DNA of 64,000 nt from Bacteroidales bacterium (GCA_013376985.1 JACABB010000018.1:33459-97458), one strand, 5' to 3'. Counted from the stretch's first letter, positions 7,357-17,451 are shown. The notes: generated by a model from the letters alone, not told the origin. A program made the numbers and translations.

Positions 7357-9027
7357 TTAGTTTGAACCAACTGTCCCAAGATTGCAGGATTCAAAAGTGT
7401 TATTAGTATTGGTAAATATTGTATTTGCATCATTGTTAACTCCCCAACCACCGGAGAATTTAAATTTACTGTTTGAGACTGTATATGTAGAACTGATTGA
7501 TTTTATTGCAGCTCTAGTAGTTGAACTTCCTTTGCCAGCATACTGGAATTCACAGTAGTTGAATATTGTATTATCTGAATTGTCCCACAAATAAATTCCT
7601 TCCCATGCACCTGCTGCTGGTGTTGTAGCTGAACTTGTAAAGATGATTGGATTAGCGGCTGATCCAACTGCTGTGAGAACGGCATTGTTGATGTAACCTA
7701 CGTCAATTGTACCATTAGAACCAAATTTCATGATAGTTCCTTCTTGTATTGTTAGATTTGCATTAATATCAATTCCAACATTGATATAGTAGGGTACCGT
7801 TTGCTTTTTCCATGTAATAGGGGTTGAAATACCACCATCGTTTACATCAATTCCATAACCCGATGCACAGGTGAAGGTGTTGCCTGTTCCAATTGTATTA
7901 ATAGCAGTTGCAGATAATTCCATGGCATGAAGAGTATTGTTTTCAAATGTGTTATTCGACATTGCAACAAAGCTACTATTATCTAGTTCAAGCCCCTTAC
8001 CACCTGAATGATGTACAGAGTTATTGCTAAAAGTAAGCGACGTACCAATAAGTTTAACTGCGCTATTTGATGATTTCCCTGCATACGCAATTTCGCAGTT
8101 TGTCATACTTGATGATGCCAGGTTATTACTCCAAAAGAAAAATCCAAGCCAAGCACCTGCAGTGGGTGAAGTTGCACTTGTAGTAAATACAATCTTTTCA
8201 GTATTTGTTCCATTGGCTATTAATGTACAATTACTTGTGTAACCAACATTAAATTCACCATTATTATCGAACTTGAAAATTGAACCTGGTTCTATTGTTA
8301 AATTTGCGTTAACAAGGTTAATCTCTCCTTCTACATAATAAGGTTTTGATAACTTTTTCCAAGTAACAGTACCTTCAACATTATCTGAATTAACATTAAT
8401 ACCCTTTCCGTCTGGGCAATTAAATAAATTGTCTACACCAATTGTATGTAGTTTGCCTGCATATATTTCAATCAAATGGTTGCCACAATTTTCAATGGTA
8501 TTGTTATTCATTTCTATAAACTCTGAATTAACATCAAGTGTTATTCCATAGGATAAGGCGTTCTGAACTATGTTATGGCTAAATGTAATATTAGATCCCA
8601 GTACATTTATAGCACCTTTTGTTGATGTTCCACCATATTTAATGGAGCAGTATTTCAAACTTGAATTTAAATTGTTACTCCAAAACGTAATACCATTCCA
8701 TGCGCCAGCGGAGGGAGAGGTAGCGTTTGATGTAAAAGTAATAGGTTTATCTGCTGTTCCATTTGCAATTAAAGTAGCATTTCCTAAATAACCAATTTGT
8801 AAACTAGCACCAGTTTCAAACTCAATTCTAGTACCTGGCTCAATGGTGAGGGTGGTATTATCTACATTTATCGATCCACGAATTACATACACCTTGCCTG
8901 ACTCCCATGTTGTTGTAGTGCTTATGTCATCTTTAATAGTGACATTTACCAGTAGATCCTCCTTAGTACAAGATGTCATAAAGGCAGCCAAAAACAGCAT
9001 CCCCATTAAAAAATTTTTCAGTTTCAT
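7357..9027 (-). CDS. Secreted lipoprotein with beta-helix repeats
   Basis: The start at 9027 is preferred over an upstream in-frame ATG because it gives a clean lipoprotein signal peptide (MKLKNFLMGMLFLAAF, then TSC). About 556 residues. After the lipid anchor and a short linker come three ~165-residue repeats, each beginning with a TLTIEPGTRIEF-like strand and containing PI.FTS.A..P.AGAW.GI..W. They continue into short parallel beta-helix coils rich in asparagine (NNTIENCGNH, NNTFENN, NNTFESC). Such proteins are exported and often bind or cleave polysaccharide; no catalytic residues stand out, so adhesin or structural roles are equally likely. It is divergent from the sensor kinase, with 169 bases between the starts. 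Confidence 0.85.
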   Translation of the reverse strand: MKLKNFLMGMLFLAAFMTSCTKEDLLVNVTIKDDISTTTTWESGKVYVIRGSINVDNTTLTIEPGTRIEFETGASLQIGYLGNATLIANGTADKPITFTSNATSPSAGAWNGITFWSNNLNSSLKYCSIKYGGTSTKGAINVLGSNITFSHNIVQNALSYGITLDVNSEFIEMNNNTIENCGNHLIEIYAGKLHTIGVDNLFNCPDGKGINVNSDNVEGTVTWKKLSKPYYVEGEINLVNANLTIEPGSIFKFDNNGEFNVGYTSNCTLIANGTNTEKIVFTTSATSPTAGAWLGFFFWSNNLASSSMTNCEIAYAGKSSNSAVKLIGTSLTFSNNSVHHSGGKGLELDNSSFVAMSNNTFENNTLHAMELSATAINTIGTGNTFTCASGYGIDVNDGGISTPITWKKQTVPYYINVGIDINANLTIQEGTIMKFGSNGTIDVGYINNAVLTAVGSAANPIIFTSSATTPAAGAWEGIYLWDNSDNTIFNYCEFQYAGKGSSTTRAAIKSISSTYTVSNSKFKFSGGWGVNNDANTIFTNTNNTFESCNLGTVGSN

Positions 9028-9127
9028 GATTTGTGTTTTTTGATTAATAGTTAGTATAGCGTTGTAAGTGTTATTTTTATTAGTTTTGAGCGGATAATTT
9101 TTAAAATAAATCACCGTTCAAAAGTAG

Positions 9128-9169
9128 TTTTACCCCTAAAGTGATTTTACCCCCAAAAGGGGGTTTTTT
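9128..9169 (+). promoter_or_regulatory. Tandem TTTTACCCC repeats and hairpin before the sensor kinase
   Basis: TTTTACCCC occurs at 9128-9136 and again at 9145-9153, a 17-base period. The second copy runs into a perfect hairpin, CCCCC-AAAA-GGGGG (9150-9163), followed by six T. The unit sits between the divergent lipoprotein and kinase genes, 27 bases upstream of the kinase ATG. It could be an operator, a leader terminator/attenuator, or both. Confidence 0.45.
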
Positions 9170-9196
9170 GATTTGTTTAATTTTTAAATATTTGCC

Positions 9197-11143
9197 ATGA
9201 AGAAATTACACATAATGAAAATTGGGTTAAACATCTTACTTGTTTGGAGTATTTGCACATTTGCAAAGGTTAGTGCTGTTGGTCAAACAGTAAATATCGA
9301 TTCCTTAAATGCCCTTATTAAAAATAAAAATTTTAGGAGTATCAGTGAAGAGTTAAAGGTTTTAGATAAAATTTGTAATAAATATATCGAGTCCGATCTG
9401 CCAAGAGCGGAAAAAATTGCTATTGATATGCTAAATCTGGCTTCTAAATCAAAAGAATTTGAATTTGAGTCAATTGCTAATGAAAATGTAGGTAGAATAC
9501 TCTATATGCAAGGTCGGATTGACAGTTCAATCCTGTTTTTAAAAAGGGCGATAGATGGATTTAACGCAATACCAAACTCTGAGAAAGAGCAGATAGAATC
9601 CAAAACATATCTAGCAAATGCCTACAGAGTATCAGCAAAATATGATGAGTCGATAGAACTATACAATCAAGCACTAAAATACTACGAAAGTAAAGACGAT
9701 AAAATTTGGACAGCTAAAGTATTAGCCAATATCGGTTCGTTGTACTATACGGCAGGTAATCAAGCAAAAGGGGAGGAGTATACGCTTAAGGCACTCGAAA
9801 TGCAACGAAAATCGAAAGATGTTCAAGGCGAGGTAATATCGCTGGTAAACCTTACAGTTTTCGCACTTAATAATGGCAACTATCAGCAAGGAATTAAATA
9901 TGGGGATGAAGCCCTTTCAAAGCTCAAAAATACGAATAGAACATATTACGCATCTGCATTAATACGTGTGGGTTATTGCTACTATAGGACTGGAAATAAG
10001 ACCAAGGCTATAGAATATACCAATGAAGCAATCAAAATACAAAAGGAGAATAAAAACATATCGGGAATGTTGGAGAGCTATCGTGTTTTAGGGGATTATT
10101 ACTATGAGACAAAGGATTACACTTTGGCTAAGAAAACAGGACTTGAGGCTCTTCAATATGCTGATACTTCTAATAGACTTGATTTAAGATTACTCTACGA
10201 TTTGCTGAAAAGAGCGTCTATATTCCTTAACCAACATGAAGATGCTATAGACTATTCTCAGAAGCAAATAAACATGAAAGAGGCCGATTTGAATAAAGAC
10301 TGGGCTTCTAAAATTGCCGAGGCAGATGCAAAATATCAAACAGAGAAAAAAGATCGTGAAATTGAACGATTAAAAACTTCGCAAAAAATAAGACTAATAG
10401 TTATTATTTCATTGGGATTACTGTTAATAGTTGGATTTTTTGCCACATTCTTTTTTGCTCGTAGCCTTAGGCAGAAACGAAAAATCGCCGAACAAAAGAT
10501 TTTACAGCTAGAGCAGGAAAAGCAGCTTATTGCTACACAGTCCTTACTCGAAGGCGAAACTATAGAACGAGTTCGTTTATCCAAAGATCTACATGATGGA
10601 CTTGGTGGATTACTATCCGTTACAAAACATAAAATTGCAAATATGAAAGGGAACTTAACAATTCCGGCAGATCAGGTTGAAATCTTTAACTCTGCGTTAG
10701 AGATGCTTGATAATTCGATAGTTGAACTGCGTAGAGTTGCCCATAATTTGATGCCTGAATCCCTTGTGCGATATGGCTTAAATTCTGCAATTAACGATTT
10801 CTGCAGTAGTATTGATAAGGTGAACTACTATTTTTATGGTACTGAGAAACGTTTAGATGAAAAATTAGAGGTTGCTGCTTTTCGAATTATAAACGAACTT
10901 GTTAATAATGCACTTAAACATGCCCATGCAAGTAAAATAAATGTTCAGTTGGTTCAAGAGCAAGAACGCATTAGCATAACTGTTTATGATGATGGACGTG
11001 GATTTAATCCAAAATCGATTGATCATTCAAAACCTGGCGGTCTAAACAATATTGAATCTAGGGTTCTATCCTTTAATGGTAGAATGGATCTATTTTCTAC
11101 ACCCGAAAAGGGAACTGAAATATCGGTTGAATTTAAACTTTAG
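9197..11143 (+). CDS. TPR-containing sensor histidine kinase (NarL/DesK-like)
   Basis: 648 residues. A signal peptide (to about residue 30) is followed by a periplasmic domain of tetratricopeptide repeats (about 70-350), a coiled coil, one membrane helix (about 398-422), a second coiled coil, and the kinase core. The phospho-acceptor H466 lies in KDLHDGLGGLL (HisKA_3), then the N-box NELVNNALKHAHASKI and G-boxes DDGRGF and GGLNNIESR. It should sense a periplasmic signal and phosphorylate the response regulator encoded six bases downstream. This architecture is very common in Bacteroidota. Its target genes are unknown; the divergent lipoprotein is an obvious candidate. Confidence 0.93.
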   Translation: MKKLHIMKIGLNILLVWSICTFAKVSAVGQTVNIDSLNALIKNKNFRSISEELKVLDKICNKYIESDLPRAEKIAIDMLNLASKSKEFEFESIANENVGRILYMQGRIDSSILFLKRAIDGFNAIPNSEKEQIESKTYLANAYRVSAKYDESIELYNQALKYYESKDDKIWTAKVLANIGSLYYTAGNQAKGEEYTLKALEMQRKSKDVQGEVISLVNLTVFALNNGNYQQGIKYGDEALSKLKNTNRTYYASALIRVGYCYYRTGNKTKAIEYTNEAIKIQKENKNISGMLESYRVLGDYYYETKDYTLAKKTGLEALQYADTSNRLDLRLLYDLLKRASIFLNQHEDAIDYSQKQINMKEADLNKDWASKIAEADAKYQTEKKDREIERLKTSQKIRLIVIISLGLLLIVGFFATFFFARSLRQKRKIAEQKILQLEQEKQLIATQSLLEGETIERVRLSKDLHDGLGGLLSVTKHKIANMKGNLTIPADQVEIFNSALEMLDNSIVELRRVAHNLMPESLVRYGLNSAINDFCSSIDKVNYYFYGTEKRLDEKLEVAAFRIINELVNNALKHAHASKINVQLVQEQERISITVYDDGRGFNPKSIDHSKPGGLNNIESRVLSFNGRMDLFSTPEKGTEISVEFKL

Positions 11144-11149
11144 CGCACA

Positions 11150-11761
11150 ATGAGTAAAATCCTAATAGTTGATGATCATCCGTTAATAGTTCAGAGTTTA
11201 GTTGGCATAATTAACGATTCAAAAATTGGCGAAGTGGCTGCAATTGCTACAAACGCAAAGCAATGCCTTGATTTAATTTCCACTAAGTATTTTGACTTGG
11301 TTTTGTTAGATATAAACCTCCCCGATGGAAACGGGCTAGATATTTGCAAATCGATTACCGAAAGATATCCTCAAATTAAGGTATTAGCTATAACAAGTTT
11401 TAATGAATTTACCATAATCAGGAAGATGATGGATAATGGAGCATCGGGTTATATATTAAAAAACTCCATGCCCGATGAGGTTGTTGAGGGAATTGAAACA
11501 GTGCTTAAAGGTGAAACTTTTCTTTGCCATGAGGTTGATTTATTAATGAAGAAGAAATCGGATCAACAAATATTTCTAACCCCACGAGAAACGGAACTAC
11601 TAAAGCTTATCTGCGATGGCTATACTAATCCTGAAATTGCTGATAAACTCTTTCTTGGAGTCGAAACCATTAATAGTTATCGTAAGAATTTACTCTTTAA
11701 ACTCGATGCTCGTAACACGGCGGTTCTTGTGAAAATAGCTGTGGAACAAAAGTTTATATAG
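11150..11761 (+). CDS. LuxR/NarL-type response regulator
   Basis: 203 residues. The N-terminal receiver domain has the acidic pocket (VDDHP), phospho-acceptor D54 (LVLLDINLPDG), switch threonine (ITSFNE) and lysine (ILKNSMPDE). The C-terminal LuxR helix-turn-helix begins LTPRETELLKLICDGYTN and continues EIADKLFLGVETINSYRKNL. It is the cognate partner of the kinase just upstream (six-base gap, cotranscribed) and ends at a bidirectional terminator. Confidence 0.95.
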   Translation: MSKILIVDDHPLIVQSLVGIINDSKIGEVAAIATNAKQCLDLISTKYFDLVLLDINLPDGNGLDICKSITERYPQIKVLAITSFNEFTIIRKMMDNGASGYILKNSMPDEVVEGIETVLKGETFLCHEVDLLMKKKSDQQIFLTPRETELLKLICDGYTNPEIADKLFLGVETINSYRKNLLFKLDARNTAVLVKIAVEQKFI

Positions 11762-11786
11762 AAATTGTTGTATTTTATCTTACAAA

Positions 11787-11813
11787 AAAACCGCCCCTTT
11801 TGGAGGCGGTTTT
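11787..11813. terminator. Bidirectional terminator
   Basis: Stem AAAACCGCC/GGCGGTTTT with A-rich and T-rich flanks on both sides, between the convergent response regulator and ppdK. Confidence 0.88.
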
Positions 11814-11833
11814 AATTGAACTATTGTAGATTG

Positions 11834-14557
11834 TTATTTACCAAATTTGATGCTTGCTTGCGCTGCTGCTAAACGAGCAATTGGAACGCGGAATGGAGAG
11901 CAGCTAACATAGGTTAATCCAGCCTTGAAGCAGAACTCAACCGATGCAGGATCACCACCCTGTTCGCCACAAATACCAACCTTTAAATCACCACGTGTTG
12001 CACGACCTTTAGTAACTGCCATTTGAATTAGCTGACCTACTCCGTCCTGATCAATTGTTTGGAATGGATCGGAAGCTAATATCTTTTTGTCTAAATAATC
12101 GTTCATGAAACCACCCGTATCATCACGGCTAAAGCCAAAAGTCATTTGGGTTAAGTCGTTAGTACCGAATGAGAAGAACTCAGCTGTTTTTGCCATTCTA
12201 TCAGCAAGTAAACAAGCGCGTGGAATTTCAATCATTGTGCCATATTTGCAATCAATGGTTTTCATTCCAAATTTAGCGCTAACCTCAGCTCTAACTTTAT
12301 CAAAAATAACCTTAGTTACATCTAATTCAGCAACTTCGCAAGTTACAGGAACCATTAATTCTGGATGTGGTTGGTGTCCTTCTTTAATTAGCTCGGCAGT
12401 AGCTTCAAATATAGCACGAATCTGCATCTCAGTAACTTCAGGATAGGTAATACCCAAGCGAACTCCACGGTGTCCCATCATTGGGTTCGACTCGTGTAAT
12501 CCTTCGCCACGTTTAGCAACTGCCTCAGCAGAAATTCCTAATGCTTTTGCAAGTTCAGCTTGCTTTTCAGCGCTTTGTGGAACAAATTCGTGCAAAGGTG
12601 GGTCGAGTAAACGGAAAGTAACTGGCAAGGTATCCATTGCAAGAAGGGTTGCCTTGATATCTTTCTTAACAAATACCGATAGCTCATCAAGTGCGTTACG
12701 ACGTTCTTTTTCACCTTCGCTAAGAATCATCTTACGAAGTAAGAATAAGGGTTGCTCAGAACCTTTACCATAGAACATATGCTCGGTACGGAACAAACCA
12801 ATACCTTCAGCGCCATAATCGCGGGCAATCTTAGCATCAGCAGGGGTCTCAGCGTTTGTGCGAACACCCATCTTGCGGAATTTATCAACAATTGCCATGA
12901 ATTTCTGGAAGCGTGGGTTCTCGGTTGCATCCATCAATTTCAATGCGCTAGAATAAGCATGTCCTTTAGTTCCGTTTAGAGTAAGAACATCACCTTCTTT
13001 AATTACGATGTTAGTTCCAACAACTTTAGCTGTCTTACCAACAACATCAACGTGTAGAGCGCCTGCACCAACGATACAACATTTTCCCCATCCACGAGCA
13101 ACGAGAGCAGCGTGCGAAGTCATACCTCCACGAGCGGTTAGAATACCCTCAGCAGCGCGCATACCTTCAACATCCTCGGGGTTAGTTTCCTCGCGAACAA
13201 GGATAACCTTTTCGCCTCTACGGAACCAAGCAACTGCATCCTCGGCGGTAAATACCACCTTACCTACAGCAGCACCAGGACCAGCTGGTAAACCTTTTAC
13301 TATTGGGCTAACCTTTTTCTCCTCTGCTGGATCGCAGATTGGGTGAAGTAGTTCATCTAATTGAACTGGGTCAACACGCATTACAGCTGTTTTCTCATCA
13401 ATTAGGTTATCTTGAAGCATATCCATTGCCATGTTAAGAGCAGCAGTACCTGTTCTCTTACCTACACGACACTGTAACATATAAAGAACACCTTCCTGAA
13501 TGGTGAACTCGATGTCGAGCATATCTTTATAATTCTTCTCAAGAATAGCACGGATATTATCAAGTTCTTTATAAGTTCCGGGCATAGCCTCTTGCATAGA
13601 GTGCAAGTGCTTGTTTTGCTCGTTTTTTGTATCGTCGTTTAGTGGATTTGGAGTGCGGATACCAGCAACTACATCTTCACCCTGAGCATTTACTAACCAC
13701 TCACCGTAGAAGATATTATCGCCAGTTGCAGGGTTACGGGTAAATGCAACACCAGTTGCAGATGAATCGCCCATATTTCCGAATACCATTGACTGAACGT
13801 TAACAGCAGTTCCCCATGAATCGGGAATACCTTCGATACGACGGTATGAAACAGCTTTTTTACCATTCCAACTCTTGAAAACAGCCATAATACCACCGAT
13901 TAATTGCTCTTTTGCATCATCGGGGAACTCTTTACCTAGAGCTGATTTAACACGTTTCTTGAACTCTTCAGCAAGATGTTTTAGATCGTCAGCTGAAAGG
14001 TCTGTATCTGATTTGAATCCTTTTGCATGTTTGTACTCATCAAGCATATCATCGAGCTGCTTACGGATACCTTTACCATCGGTCTCAAGACCTTCGGCTT
14101 TCTCCATAACAACGTCAGCGTACATCATAATCAAACGACGATATGAATCCCATACAAAACGTGGGTTATTGGTTTTCTTTAGAAGACCAGGGATAGTTGC
14201 TGAGCTTAAACCGATATTCAGAACTGTATCCATCATACCAGGCATCGAACTACGAGCACCAGAACGGCAGCTTATAAGTAGCGGGTTGGTTGCGTCACCG
14301 TACTTCATACCCATGATATCCTCAGTCACCTTCATTGCACTCCATACTTGTTCAAGTAGGTCGGCTGGTAATTGGCAATTATTTGCGTAGTAATCGTTAC
14401 AGGTTTCGGTTGTAATGGTAAACCCTGCAGGAACAGGTAGTCCTAATAGACACATCTCGGCCAAATTGGCTCCTTTTCCACCAAGCAGATTTTTCATATC
14501 CGCTTTACCTTCAGCTTTCTTTCCCCCGAAGGTGTAAACACGTTTTACGTTAGACAT
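11834..14557 (-). CDS. ppdK: Pyruvate, phosphate dikinase
   Basis: 907 residues, full length for the family. It interconverts pyruvate, ATP and phosphate with phosphoenolpyruvate, AMP and pyrophosphate in the cytoplasm. The N-terminal ATP-grasp domain begins VYTFGGKKAEG with GGKGANLAEM, and SCRSGARSSMPGMMDT follows. The central swivelling domain carries the catalytic histidine in GGMTSHAALVARGWGKCCIVG, split here as GGMTSHAALV and ARGWGKCC. The C-terminal PEP-binding barrel has GIGLFRTEHMF, SFGTNDLTQMTFG and the active-site cysteine region VGICGEQGGDP. The gene is monocistronic, with a -7 element at 14627-14634 and a terminator at 11787-11813. Confidence 0.98.
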   Translation of the reverse strand: MSNVKRVYTFGGKKAEGKADMKNLLGGKGANLAEMCLLGLPVPAGFTITTETCNDYYANNCQLPADLLEQVWSAMKVTEDIMGMKYGDATNPLLISCRSGARSSMPGMMDTVLNIGLSSATIPGLLKKTNNPRFVWDSYRRLIMMYADVVMEKAEGLETDGKGIRKQLDDMLDEYKHAKGFKSDTDLSADDLKHLAEEFKKRVKSALGKEFPDDAKEQLIGGIMAVFKSWNGKKAVSYRRIEGIPDSWGTAVNVQSMVFGNMGDSSATGVAFTRNPATGDNIFYGEWLVNAQGEDVVAGIRTPNPLNDDTKNEQNKHLHSMQEAMPGTYKELDNIRAILEKNYKDMLDIEFTIQEGVLYMLQCRVGKRTGTAALNMAMDMLQDNLIDEKTAVMRVDPVQLDELLHPICDPAEEKKVSPIVKGLPAGPGAAVGKVVFTAEDAVAWFRRGEKVILVREETNPEDVEGMRAAEGILTARGGMTSHAALVARGWGKCCIVGAGALHVDVVGKTAKVVGTNIVIKEGDVLTLNGTKGHAYSSALKLMDATENPRFQKFMAIVDKFRKMGVRTNAETPADAKIARDYGAEGIGLFRTEHMFYGKGSEQPLFLLRKMILSEGEKERRNALDELSVFVKKDIKATLLAMDTLPVTFRLLDPPLHEFVPQSAEKQAELAKALGISAEAVAKRGEGLHESNPMMGHRGVRLGITYPEVTEMQIRAIFEATAELIKEGHQPHPELMVPVTCEVAELDVTKVIFDKVRAEVSAKFGMKTIDCKYGTMIEIPRACLLADRMAKTAEFFSFGTNDLTQMTFGFSRDDTGGFMNDYLDKKILASDPFQTIDQDGVGQLIQMAVTKGRATRGDLKVGICGEQGGDPASVEFCFKAGLTYVSCSPFRVPIARLAAAQASIKFGK

Positions 14558-14626
14558 TTTAGAATGATTTTATAATTAAACTTTTACAGTTACTCGCTTG
14601 AAAAAGAACAACTTTTTCTGAGGCTA

Positions 14627-14634
14627 CAAAATTA
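14627..14634 (-). promoter_or_regulatory. Bacteroidota -7 element before ppdK (TAATTTTG)
   Basis: CAAAATTA on the plus strand reads TAATTTTG on the minus strand, matching TAnnTTTG, 70 bases upstream of the ppdK start. Confidence 0.45.
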
Positions 14635-14827
14635 TCAAAAAATATGAAATAGTGGTTTTTAGGAGCGATTTGTTTTATGATTTGCAACACAGATTTAGTG
14701 TGATTTATGAAAAATCATATCTCAATCGATTGCATGCTTTTTAAGTATCAAAAACTTTTTAACCGTTGGCTAAAAAGTTACTTAGTAAGTCAAGTATTTC
14801 CTAAATTAGCCCTTTTATTCCCCAAAG

Positions 14828-15058
14828 ATGCATTCTATGAAAAAAATTGAACCCACTGAATTACAGCTTAAGCAATGGCATGATGATTCTAAAAACTGGA
14901 AGCTTGGAATTTTCTATTTTAACAGGATGGATAGAAGAGTATTCCCACCAAAACGATTTTACGGCGGATGGACCGTAAACTTTGCAAACCCAATTTCAAT
15001 GATTGTTCTACTTGCTTTATTGATTTGTATTGTTGCGATAAAGTATTCAATTCAATAG
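14828..15058 (+). CDS. DUF5808-family small membrane protein
   Basis: 76 residues. The conserved part (QWHDDSKNWKLGIFYFN, RVFPPKR, GWTVNFANP) matches the DUF5808 pattern as I know it, and one C-terminal transmembrane helix (about residues 55-72) follows. The function is unknown. The second ATG (14837, MKKIEP) is an equally plausible start. It is a single gene; a repeat-rich gap of 1 kb follows. Confidence 0.78.
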   Translation: MHSMKKIEPTELQLKQWHDDSKNWKLGIFYFNRMDRRVFPPKRFYGGWTVNFANPISMIVLLALLICIVAIKYSIQ

Positions 15059-15280
15059 ATATCAATAGTAAAACCTAATTTTTTATTGGTAAATTAAGTT
15101 TTATTTTCATTTGTATTATATTGACATCATGGAGTTTGAGTATATTCAAAGTAAATAATTAAACCGAAAATTGAAGGGCATCTAAAGGAATCGTTCCCGA
15201 TTTTATGGTTGGTGTAAAAATTCGGATGGATTTCAATGGTGGATTATTGAGTTAAAAGGTGTAAATGATAATATTTTAAA

Positions 15281-15488
15281 TGATTGTCCGCAATAATACC
15301 TAATCAGGAATAAACAACCCAAGTTGTCATTGCCTAGCGGCGAACTCGCAAAATACGCTCGGTTTCTGCGAACCGTTAGCTCATGAGCAAAGCGAATAAT
15401 GCAGGAATCTATCCCTGCCAAGAGATTCTGAGACTTCGCCCGGAATAACAATGGAGTGTGTTCTGCTTATAGGTAATATAACGGATAT
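15281..15488. mobile_element. MITE-like element, family B, copy 1
   Basis: About 205 bp starting TGATTGTCCGCAATAATACC. The right end read in reverse (TCCGTTATATTACCTATA) is an imperfect inverted repeat of TCCGCAATAATACCTAATC. The interior contains GTCATTGCCTAGCGGCGAAC and a GACTTCGCCCGGAATAACA end. A strong direct copy lies at 56761-56947. The minus-strand open frame across it is present in both copies but looks like a repeat artefact. Confidence 0.75.
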
Positions 15489-16062
15489 ACAAATTATATA
15501 AATTACTAAAGCTTAATATTAAATTTGATTTACTACTGATTGGGAAAAATTATACACCAAGAAAAAGAACGCTTGCCATGAACAATCTTTTAACTCTCAA
15601 ATCAATTCCCTAGATTCAAACACCTTCATGTAATGCTAATATTCTAAAAACGGGGTAAAATACTCCTATAAATGTACAACTTGTTTGTGAATATAAAACA
15701 CCTATTCATTTAACAAAAATACCAAAACAAGCTTACTATTCGAACATCAATGGTATCTTTATTTAAATACATCTAATTTCATTCTTTAAAAAGTTCCTTG
15801 AACTTTGCTACCTACTTAATCTCTAAAAATCTTACTGTATCGTTTGAAATTAAAGGGATTGTAACTTTAAACTACTCGCAATAAAACTCAAATATTAAAC
15901 GTCAAAGTATTAAAACCAAAACATTCTGCGCAACTTGTTTAATGCAAACTTCTGAATAGAGGTTTTGTACTTATTTCATATCTTAGTATCCTTAAATTGA
16001 ATTAGAATAAAATAGCTATCGCATTTTGCGATTATAAAAATCTAAAAAAAACTAAATTTGCT
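15489..16062. other. Gap without a gene; one conserved hairpin
   Basis: No credible gene is seen. The hairpin ATCGCATTTTGCGAT at 16018-16032, 31 bases before the next start codon, is the complement of the ATCGCAAAATGCGAT hairpin found twice near 59.1-59.3 kb, so it may be a dispersed motif. Confidence 0.5.
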
Positions 16063-16518
16063 ATGATTCGAACTAAAATTTTAAAATGCCTACTCTCCCT
16101 TTCGGCATTACTTCTTATTAATGGAGTTTTTGCTCAGGGAATTCTACTATTGGACAATTGGAAGATTTCAAACTTTGGAAGTACAATTAGTACAAAAACC
16201 TCAAGTTGCATTATTCTTAGGCAGTATAGCCCTATTTATTACGAAGGGATTTGCATGGTTGCAGCACCTGTTATAGTTACTTGTAAGTGGACAACTCCGC
16301 TTAATTATGTTGATATGGGGGTAACTCTTATTTTCACCTATCAGAATAGGGATACCGAAACCATTGAGAAAAATATACCTAAAGGGGTATCAACCGAACA
16401 GAAACTGGTTTACATCCCCCAAAAAGCCTCGGGGAAAAAGATTATGAAGTTGGAAATTCAGCATGGGCAAACAGCAATGGAGGTAAAAATCTTTTCGGTT
16501 GAAATTGCAGGGTATTAG
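16063..16518 (+). CDS. Small exported protein of unknown function
   Basis: 151 residues. A clear signal peptide (to about residue 24, LLLINGVFAQG) is followed by a beta-rich domain without a recognised family (YYEGICMVAAPVIVTCKWTT; KIMKLEIQHGQTAMEVKIF). Two cysteines in the mature part could form a disulphide. It is probably periplasmic or surface exposed. It is a single gene between a repeat-rich gap and a convergent HAD phosphatase. Confidence 0.7.
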   Translation: MIRTKILKCLLSLSALLLINGVFAQGILLLDNWKISNFGSTISTKTSSCIILRQYSPIYYEGICMVAAPVIVTCKWTTPLNYVDMGVTLIFTYQNRDTETIEKNIPKGVSTEQKLVYIPQKASGKKIMKLEIQHGQTAMEVKIFSVEIAGY

Positions 16519-16803
16519 ATATTACTTACACTATGCCGTTTTTAGTAAGGTTTACGGGAATGGAGGCGGTTTGAGGAGTATGCATAATTTAACTAGTTGG
16601 TTTTAATTTGATATACTGTGGAGTATCAGGGAAAGTTTGAAAGGAATGGATAGGAGATCGCTGTTTAAAGGCATTCTAAGACATATGCAAGTAAAATAGA
16701 ATAATTATTTTTGTATTGCCAAATAACGACCGACGGCGAAAGTTAAGCCAAAGGTTAATTGCGCTTGCCTAAGAAGCAATCTTAAACTCTGCAAATCCAA
16801 CTA

Positions 16804-17451
16804 TTAATAAAACATATTCTCAGGTACTTCCGTAAAGTCGTAAACTTGCATGTAGGTTTTTGGTAGCTCTTCCGCTTTGTGCGTTGTTATTAATGCAATA
16901 ACTCCCATTCCTGCATTATGAGCCGATTGTATTCCTGAAATTGAGTCCTCAAAAACAATACACTCCTTTGGAGCAATGCCAATTATCTCCGAAGCCTTAA
17001 GGTATATCTCGGGATCGGGTTTACATTCCTTAACCATCGAGGAATCAACAACAGCATCAAACATATCTCTGATACATAGCTGATCCAGCACAAAGTTGAG
17101 GTTACTTGTTGGTGCCGATGTTGCAATAGCCGTCTTAATTCCTTGCTCCCTTAGTTTTGCGATAAATGATTTAAAACCGCTAACGGATTTTATATCATCT
17201 CTATAGATATTTCGGTAAATCAACTCTTTCTCCTCTGCGAGTTCATCTATCGCATTTTGTGATAGTTTAGAGTTTGTTAAATCGGGTAGGATATCTCGGT
17301 TGCTTTTCCCAAAGTATTTGGTTCTAAAGCTCTGCTCGCTAAAAGGTATTCTATGATTTTTACAGAAGCTTGCCCATGCTTTTACATGGTAATTGTGATT
17401 GTCTACAATTACCCCATCCATATCAAATATTGCAGCTTTATATTGGAGCAT
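16804..17451 (-). CDS. HAD-superfamily phosphatase, beta-phosphoglucomutase-like
   Basis: 215 residues. HAD motif I is FDMDGVIVDN (D10 nucleophile, D12 acid/base), motif II is IATSAPTSN, motif III is the lysine of KPDPEIYLKA, and motif IV is IVFEDSISGI. The helical cap lies between residues 15 and 85. These enzymes remove phosphate from sugar phosphates or isomerise beta-phosphoglucose; the substrate cannot be told. A paralogue with the same length and motifs, more than half identical by eye, lies at 57030-57692 on the far side of the eCIS locus. Confidence 0.9.
   Translation of the reverse strand: MLQYKAAIFDMDGVIVDNHNYHVKAWASFCKNHRIPFSEQSFRTKYFGKSNRDILPDLTNSKLSQNAIDELAEEKELIYRNIYRDDIKSVSGFKSFIAKLREQGIKTAIATSAPTSNLNFVLDQLCIRDMFDAVVDSSMVKECKPDPEIYLKASEIIGIAPKECIVFEDSISGIQSAHNAGMGVIALITTHKAEELPKTYMQVYDFTEVPENMFY

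Noticed and set aside
9143..9169. Hairpin plus T-run as terminator of an upstream plus-strand gene
   Set aside because: No plus-strand gene ends upstream; the neighbour is transcribed in the other direction, so a leader role is more likely.
12105..14390. Several plus-strand open frames inside ppdK
   Set aside because: They are shadows of a strongly conserved 907-residue enzyme on the other strand, with no start signals.
15233..15451. Minus-strand open frame across MITE-B (and its twin at 56710-56907)
   Set aside because: The similar peptides (RAKSRNL...GCLFLIRYYCGQS) follow from the DNA repeat itself; there is no start signal, and such frames are a known artefact of repeats.
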